From assembly GCA_950106755.1 (NCBI GenBank), contig OX467090.1, positions 11,903,489-11,967,488 of the forward strand: DNA of 64,000 nt. Reading direction: 5' to 3'. The notes beneath the pieces are model-generated. The model was not told the origin of the DNA. It saw only the letters and a list, made by a program, of their open reading frames with translations, and ran no database searches. Below, one piece after another: positions 58,301 to 64,000 of the stretch. Source of the DNA: Climacium dendroides. Taxonomy: Eukaryota > Streptophyta > Bryopsida > Hypnales > Climaciaceae. Each line of letters starts with the position of its first letter. Within the stretch, counting starts at the first letter, position 1. The position numbers were made by a program, and so were the translations under genes.

Positions 58301-59840
58301 GGTCCTAAGTATTGTTTGGTGTTATCTACAGAAGTTTTGGGTTGGATCCAAAACTCTTGAAGTCCATGTACTAACCACATCTATTGAAATTTTGTCTAAG
58401 AATTTGGTTCTAATCCCCCATAGATGGCAAAGCTTTGCTCTTGAGACTAATTTTTCCATATTTTCTTTGTGTAAGTTTTTCCAAAAGAAACTCAAAAAAT
58501 AATTCCTTTTTTTATTTGTGTTAATCCAAATCTAAAGTCCAAATGCCAAGTTAGAGTCTCAAAAACTAGTTTAGAGTTCTAAAAACTAAGTCTAGACCTC
58601 CCAAAACTTAGGTCCAAAGTCCAAAATCAAGCTAGCTCATAGTATGGGCCAACCAAGCTAGATAGGCAAGGAGACAAGCTCTAAGGCAAGTTGGTACAAG
58701 CCCTAGTAGGTGCCTTGATTGAGGTAGTCAACTGATTTCCCATAGTTACCATTATCCATTTGGAAAAAAACAAAATCAAGAGGATATTGCCCTAGGGTCT
58801 CAAATTTTGACCTTTTATCAAATTAAAGTTGATTCTCAAAGCCCAAGGCCTTGTTGATCCAAAAATTAGACAAACATAGAGGTTATTTCAAAAGCTAGCC
58901 TTGTTGGCTTAAAATTAGACAAATCCAAAGGTCATTTCAAAGTCAAACCTTGTTGGCAAGCTGAGAATCAAATTTCATTTCAAGTCAACCTACGGCCAAA
59001 CAAAAACCAAAGTTCACTCAAGTCATCCTTGTTAACAAGCAAAATGAAAATTCATTCAAATTAGCTTGTATATTAGGCCATCTAGGCCATCTCTAAAATA
59101 TAGATTGGAACCACATTTCTAAGCCTTAGTCTCTCTCATATCTAAGCCAACTTGAAAACTCAATTGCAAAAGTGAAAACTAGTCTGGAGAAGTGTGGAAG
59201 CTTTGGATAGTTTGAGGTGACAAAGAAAGTTCCAAAAGAATGTGAACCACTCATTAGGGAATGTTTGAACCCATTAAACAAGGTTTGACTTTGTTTAAGA
59301 CAAGAAAAAAACTACAAGAAGGGAAATAACTAAATTTATTTTAGTAAAGAATTTGGATAAAAGATCAAAGTTTTCTCAAATTGAGAACTTAGATAATAAG
59401 TTTAAAACTAAAATTAATTCCAGAATCCAAAGTCAATTTAAATATTTAGAATAGTAGAAATCAGCGGATGAAATTTTAGAATTTAATTTTATGGCTAAGC
59501 TTCACCCGCAAATTACTATTAGGAAACTAGTTTAATTTTAGCAATTTTTATCATTTCGAAAAGGGTGTAAAAAGACCTACAACTTAGTACATCTAATCTT
59601 TGTGCTTGACTAACTCCTCATAGTCTTTAGTTTTGGTTTGTCATAGCCAAATTGGTTGTTTCTACTAATTCTATAGTGATTTGATTTAGCATTGAATTTG
59701 GATATTACCGACTAAATCCCCCTGCAAAAACTATCCATTGTTTGGAAGGTACAATTGAATGGCATGTTTAGACATCCATTAGGCATTTCATTTACAACAA
59801 AAACTTAAGAACCCAATTGTGTACACTTTATCCTAAGTAT
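55349..59840. repeat. AT-rich block R7, middle part (no supportable gene)
   Basis: 55680-56300 resembles R1 8000-8300 and 3360-3660 pieces. 56330-56900 is A-rich simple sequence. 57000-59840 is mostly unique AT-rich DNA, with a stretch of loosely repeated CAAGCCTTGTTGG/CAAATT phrases around 58800-59050. No conserved domain in any ORF. Confidence 0.6.
57377..57560. mobile_element. CACTA-type mini-element, 184 bp
   Basis: Begins CACTAAAAGAAATCTACATT and ends AATGCAGATTTCTTCTAGTG. Inverted terminal repeats extend about 48 bp with few mismatches (through TTAAATCT). The outer 3-bp flanks are AAA and TAA, so a target duplication is not exact. Confidence 0.7.
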
Positions 59841-62800
59841 GAAGATAAAGTGCCTACAAAATGCAATAGAGATAATTATTGGTTAAATAATCAATTAGTG
59901 CCAATCCATGTGGAATTTTCCTCATTTTCTTTTACTTCCACAATGGATTGCAATACTTCTAGGGATTAAGGAGTTGCTTGAGTTTAACTTCAATGAAAGG
60001 GGGTGGATATTTTTTCTTGTGATATTTTTTGACTTTCATATATAAGAAAATGACAAATCCCCATATCACCAAGTAGTGTATTTTGGCAACTTTTGTCCCT
60101 TTCTCTTGATCTAACTCTAAACCTTAAAAATGATCTTTTTTAATCAATTAGTAATATGAACCTTCTAAGTCAATTTTGAAATTTTGAAATTTTCTAAAAG
60201 AATGGAAGGACACTACAATTATACAAGATTGTACTTATAACAAAATTTGTGTACATGATGAAAATTTGAAGTCAATTTAATAGAATTTTGGTCATATTTT
60301 TGTTATAGAAAATGAAGTGTAGTCTTGTATCTAGCTTGTATATATTGAAAATTGCACAACAAGAAATGACTTACATCTGACTATAAATTTAATGAATGGA
60401 GTACAATTCATTAATGTCCTTACTTATTGTGTATAGTGTAGGATTTGATCATTGCAATTTAATGAGCTATTGCAAATTCACTGTCTTATTATTTAGGCAC
60501 TATCTCTAAGACTAAAGGTAATTGGGGTTTAGTAATCTTATAAAAAAAACTATTGTTGTCAATGTGTGGTTTGAGTTGAAGGTCCAAATTGTGATTTTCA
60601 AGTGTGATTTTTAAAATTTTAATTAGTGAATCTATAAGCAAGCCTTTAGATTCACATGGTCCTTATTGAATTTTGGTATGGATGGCATTTTGGCTCCATT
60701 TAGTACCAATATGCGTACATTTTGTAGTTTGTCCCAATTTTCATAAATTTTGTACTTATCAACGTACATTTTGTATTGATATTTATACATTTGTATATTG
60801 AAAGGATGGCAACTATCGCATGCAATTATCCAAAATATAATATTTTTACAATTTGAACTTTGGTTTTTGAACTATGAGTGATTATTTTGTAATTTTAGAA
60901 TGGTATCTTAAATTGATTTGTACAATGATGTTTCTAAATAAAAAATATATATACAAGGTACAAAGATTATTTCATATTTTGTTATGCATATTTTAATTTG
61001 GATTTGTATTTTTCCACTATTTTTCCAAAAATTCACAATAATTCCTATTTTTTACAAAAATATCTTTAAATCTTACAACTATCTTATAAAAAAATATGAT
61101 ATTAAATTTTTTTTTTAAAAAGATATTTTTTTGTTCTTGCATAGTTCTAAAATGGATGCATAGATACAAGAATACAAATTCCATACGTGCACGGTGATCA
61201 TAGATTCATAGATCCATTGTTTTGTGGTTAATCTCTAAAGGTCCATTGTCCCCTTAAAAAACAAAAAAGATTTTGAGTAGGCTTTTAGAATCTGAATATT
61301 TGTTACGTCTTTTTGAAGTTTTTTTGTGAAGATAGAAAAATACATTAGCTTTTGGAAATATAGTCTATATTTCAATCAATGCCTTGAAGAAAAAATTATG
61401 AACTTATGGCAGAATAAATCCAAATTTTAGTTTAGCAGGCTGAAAAAATCCCCTACAAAATTTAAAATAGAAGAAAGTATGAATTATTTTCTCTTGCATA
61501 TTTTATTTTTACTTACATGGGAAGCTTTGATTCAATCCATTTGAATTGGTGATTTGAAAGTTATGGACGATCTTGTTTTTTGAGCAATTGGAGCATCATC
61601 TTAAGAGAATAATTTGTAGGATGTTAGGATTCAATAGTCAATTTCATTTTTTCATTTTAAAAAAAAATTTACAAAATTAAGATCTTTTGCTAGAATAATC
61701 TGACTATTGAAATTAGCATATTCTAATTCCATTTTAGAAAATTTAATGGTTTAGTTAGTTTTTTTCCTTCAATCGTGAACATACTTTTACTTTAAAAATT
61801 TTAATGAGTAAATCTTAAGTATGATTTTTTGAAATTTTTATTCTAGACTATCAACTCAATTATAATAATCAACATAAGAAATTCAAAATCAATAGTACAA
61901 AAATATTTAGCTAAGAAGATTCAATGTAAAAAAATCTAATTAAGCAAGGTGCAGAAAAAATGAAAAATTATTTTTTATACTTCAATTGCAAATATCTTGA
62001 AATCTTTTAGGTCAATTTTTTAAAAATTTCTTCCAAATATTTTTGTACTAATCTAATACAAGATCTTGTGGTAAGATATAATGAGAGAAAAACACTTTAA
62101 AAACTTTTTTGCTCTTTGCAATAGAAATGGCAGTCTTGAATGTTTTTGGATGAAAAAAAGGCATTGAGACTTTAGAGCTTAAAGAATAATATTATTTTAT
62201 ATTTACATATTTTAATACAAAGTTATGATATTAGCTTAAAGAATTGAGAACCTTATGTCATCTCATATATTGATTATGGATACAAATTTGTCCATGCATT
62301 TGGTATTTGACCATAAATTCATTTGAATTCTTTAGCAATTGGTGAACAAATAAACTCACTCAATTTATATTGAAACATACTTTTGGAGGAGATTGCAATT
62401 GTCTTGCCATCTCTGCAAGGTTGCAATAGTATTCTACTGTAACTTCAAATTTTGAAATTTGCACAAAAATCTCAATATTAAAAAGTCAAACTATTATCCA
62501 AATGTTCAATTTCTTAAACTTGCTAAGAACTATAAACTATTGCAATCATATCTACATTAATAACAACATTTAGTCTTGAAGATGATGCCACATGTTGGAA
62601 GTGAAAATCCATGAAAACTAGAAATTAAAGAGGTAGCATGAATGAAGAAAATTCTTTCCAAAAATTATATCACATGCCCACCTTCGTTGTGTGTTTTTGA
62701 GAAAATCATCTTGTGGAAGGAATAAAATTCCTATCACTATATATCCTAGAATTCCTAGGTTCCCTCAACTCAAGAAGTTATAAGAAAGATCTTTGACAAG

Positions 62801-63735
62801 TGCAAGAGATGCTGCATTTAAATTTGTCTTATATAATATTCAAAGTCCTTTTGCAAGCAATATACACATTCATTTGAAGAAAGAAGTGAAAGTGAACATG
62901 TTCAACATTGTCATCTCTTTTGATGCTTGCTTGTTGCCAAGGTCTCCCTTTCCCTTTCAAATCTGCTCAAAGCCTCTACATACAATAAAGACTTGACAAC
63001 TTGCTTATCAATTCAAGTTTTTTTCTAGATTGAAACAAGCATGACAACAATAGCCAATACTAAAACCACTTTAGGTCTAAATGTTGAAACTTCTTATTAA
63101 ATTGCAAGAAACCTTAAAAGTTAAAACATATTCAAGGTCAATTTATATATTTCTCTAAACATGTTTTGATGACAAGTTGAAGATAAGACAAGACAACAAG
63201 ATACAAGTTTACTATAGATAGGTCTAACAAAGCTAAGCAATTTTCTCTATTTTCACCATTTCCTAAGCTAATGGTATTTTGAAGCACTTCACAAGATAGC
63301 CACGCAAACAAGACCATTCAAAAAATATATAAGCATACAAGCATTCATTTCATTACATCATCAAAGTCAATATTCTTTTTTCATGGCTATTTGAATAAAC
63401 TTTAATGCCCTATTGCCCTAATAGGATCACTTTTGACCAATTGCATGGCTACATTTCCTAATATGTGGTCAAAATGTCTTGAATGGACTCAATGTTTGAC
63501 TACAAAATTGTAAAGATGTAAACCAATGCTCAAATCCATAATTTGTCAAATAATCTCGAGACATAGCAGGTATGAAATGCTTATTACTTCATTACGTCCA
63601 CCTTTTGCTCTCACTTTTACATGCGTAGTAGTATCATAGGTGACCACCATCCGATAATCACAGTGACTAAATGATCACCTGCACAAATTAACATGAATCT
63701 CATCTCCGAAGACTCATCTCAAATCTCATCCAGGG
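59841..63735. repeat. AT-rich block R7, last part
   Basis: Again follows R1 order: TTCCACAATGGATTGCAA (4200-like), GGCTCCATTTAGTACCAAT (4985-like), TTCATTTGAAGAAAGAAGTG (7965-like), ACATGTAAAC-type end (8520-like). No gene. Confidence 0.7.
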
Positions 63736-63745
63736 TTGTCTATCC

Positions 63746-63804
63746 GGACGTGACGTGGGTTTTTTACGTCGTGATGTCACGTCACGTCCGTCGTGACACG
63801 TCAC
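63746..63804. repeat. ACGT-rich palindromic cluster
   Basis: GGACGTGACGTG (63746-63757) is the exact complement of CACGTCACGTCC (63778-63789); a further CGTGACACGTCACG follows. It stands out sharply in AT-rich surroundings. It could be a transposon terminus, a bZIP-type ACGT site cluster, or a hairpin. Confidence 0.7.
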
Positions 63805-63816
63805 GAATCTTAACAT

Positions 63817-63856
63817 CCCTAACCCTAAAGTGACATCTCTAACCCTAACCCTAAAA
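63817..63856. repeat. Short interstitial telomere-like repeats
   Basis: CCCTAACCCTAAA at 63817-63829 and CTAACCCTAACCCTAAA near 63838-63855, both close to the plant telomere unit CCCTAAA. Too short to indicate a chromosome end. Confidence 0.5.
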
Positions 63857-64000
63857 TTTCAGAAAATTTTGAGCTTTGGTTTCATTTTTTTTCTACAAAT
63901 ATAAATAGAATATCAATTGTACTATTACTATTGAAACATATTAGTCTAATGTACAACCTTCTATGTAAAGAGTTTTGCAAAATTCCTTAAATTTTTTTTA
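63857..64000. other. AT-rich window end
   Basis: Nothing recognised. Confidence 0.5.

Noticed and set aside
63817..63856. Subtelomeric position
   Set aside because: Only two to three telomere-like units, common inside plant chromosomes.
1..64000. tRNA, rRNA, CRISPR or organellar genes
   Set aside because: None seen on reading both strands; spliced plant-type genes argue against a prokaryotic or organellar origin.

Overview
This is eukaryotic nuclear DNA, almost certainly from a land plant. There are no dense operon-like ORFs. There are spliced, GC-richer islands with GT/AG junctions and TATA boxes, separated by long AT-rich, ORF-free repeats. The degraded neighbour genes belong to plant families (a KIN-12-type kinesin and a bHLH factor with a C-terminal ACT-like fold), and there are CACTA-type mini-transposons. 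I cannot name the species.

The theme of the window is a cluster of small genes that each carry one PAH domain (paired amphipathic helix, the protein-binding module of the SIN3 co-repressor). Seven loci retain a recognisable PAH domain on the minus strand: 479-1295, 10232-10570, 16605-16910, 27931-28196 (broken), 32525-32872, 38334-39147 and 48197-48535. One lies on the plus strand at 26015-26239. There are also a head-only remnant at 28375-28446 and an orphan promoter at 33421-33660. Two types are visible. The a-type has its start in a TTCAAACGATGGGG-like context, may have a Pro-rich leader, and ends its PAH in a TFNKFLP/AFNTFLP-like motif. The b-type starts MRIF and has a basic helix before the PAH. 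Most loci share one plan: a TATA box with a downstream CACA(A/G)CCC motif, a short non-coding first exon ending in a GTAAGT donor, a 200-400 nt intron, and a CDS in one exon.

Layout: 1-12795 is one copy of a large segmental duplication (a-type gene, AT-rich spacer, b-type gene); its second copy is about 37755-51870. Between them lie a remnant block (12.8-16.4 kb) with KIN-12 stalk exons and a bHLH-ACT pseudogene, a decaying b-type gene (16.6 kb), a long AT-rich repeat (18.8-24.7 kb), the inverted plus-strand PAH gene (25.3-26.3 kb), a chimeric a/b locus (27.2-29.0 kb), another AT-rich repeat (29.9-32.0 kb), a PAH gene in one frame (32.5-33.4 kb) and a plus-strand exon set of unknown family (35.2-36.6 kb). 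From 50.5 kb to the end the window is AT-rich repeat with small MITE-like insertions and no supportable gene.

The most interesting points are the expansion of free-standing single-PAH proteins (possible natural microproteins that compete with SIN3 for partners), a roughly 1.8 kb stretch around the b-type gene that shows no substitutions between the two duplicates although flanking sequence has diverged (recent gene conversion or selection), and recurrent hydrophobic, exon-like modules downstream of the PAH genes.
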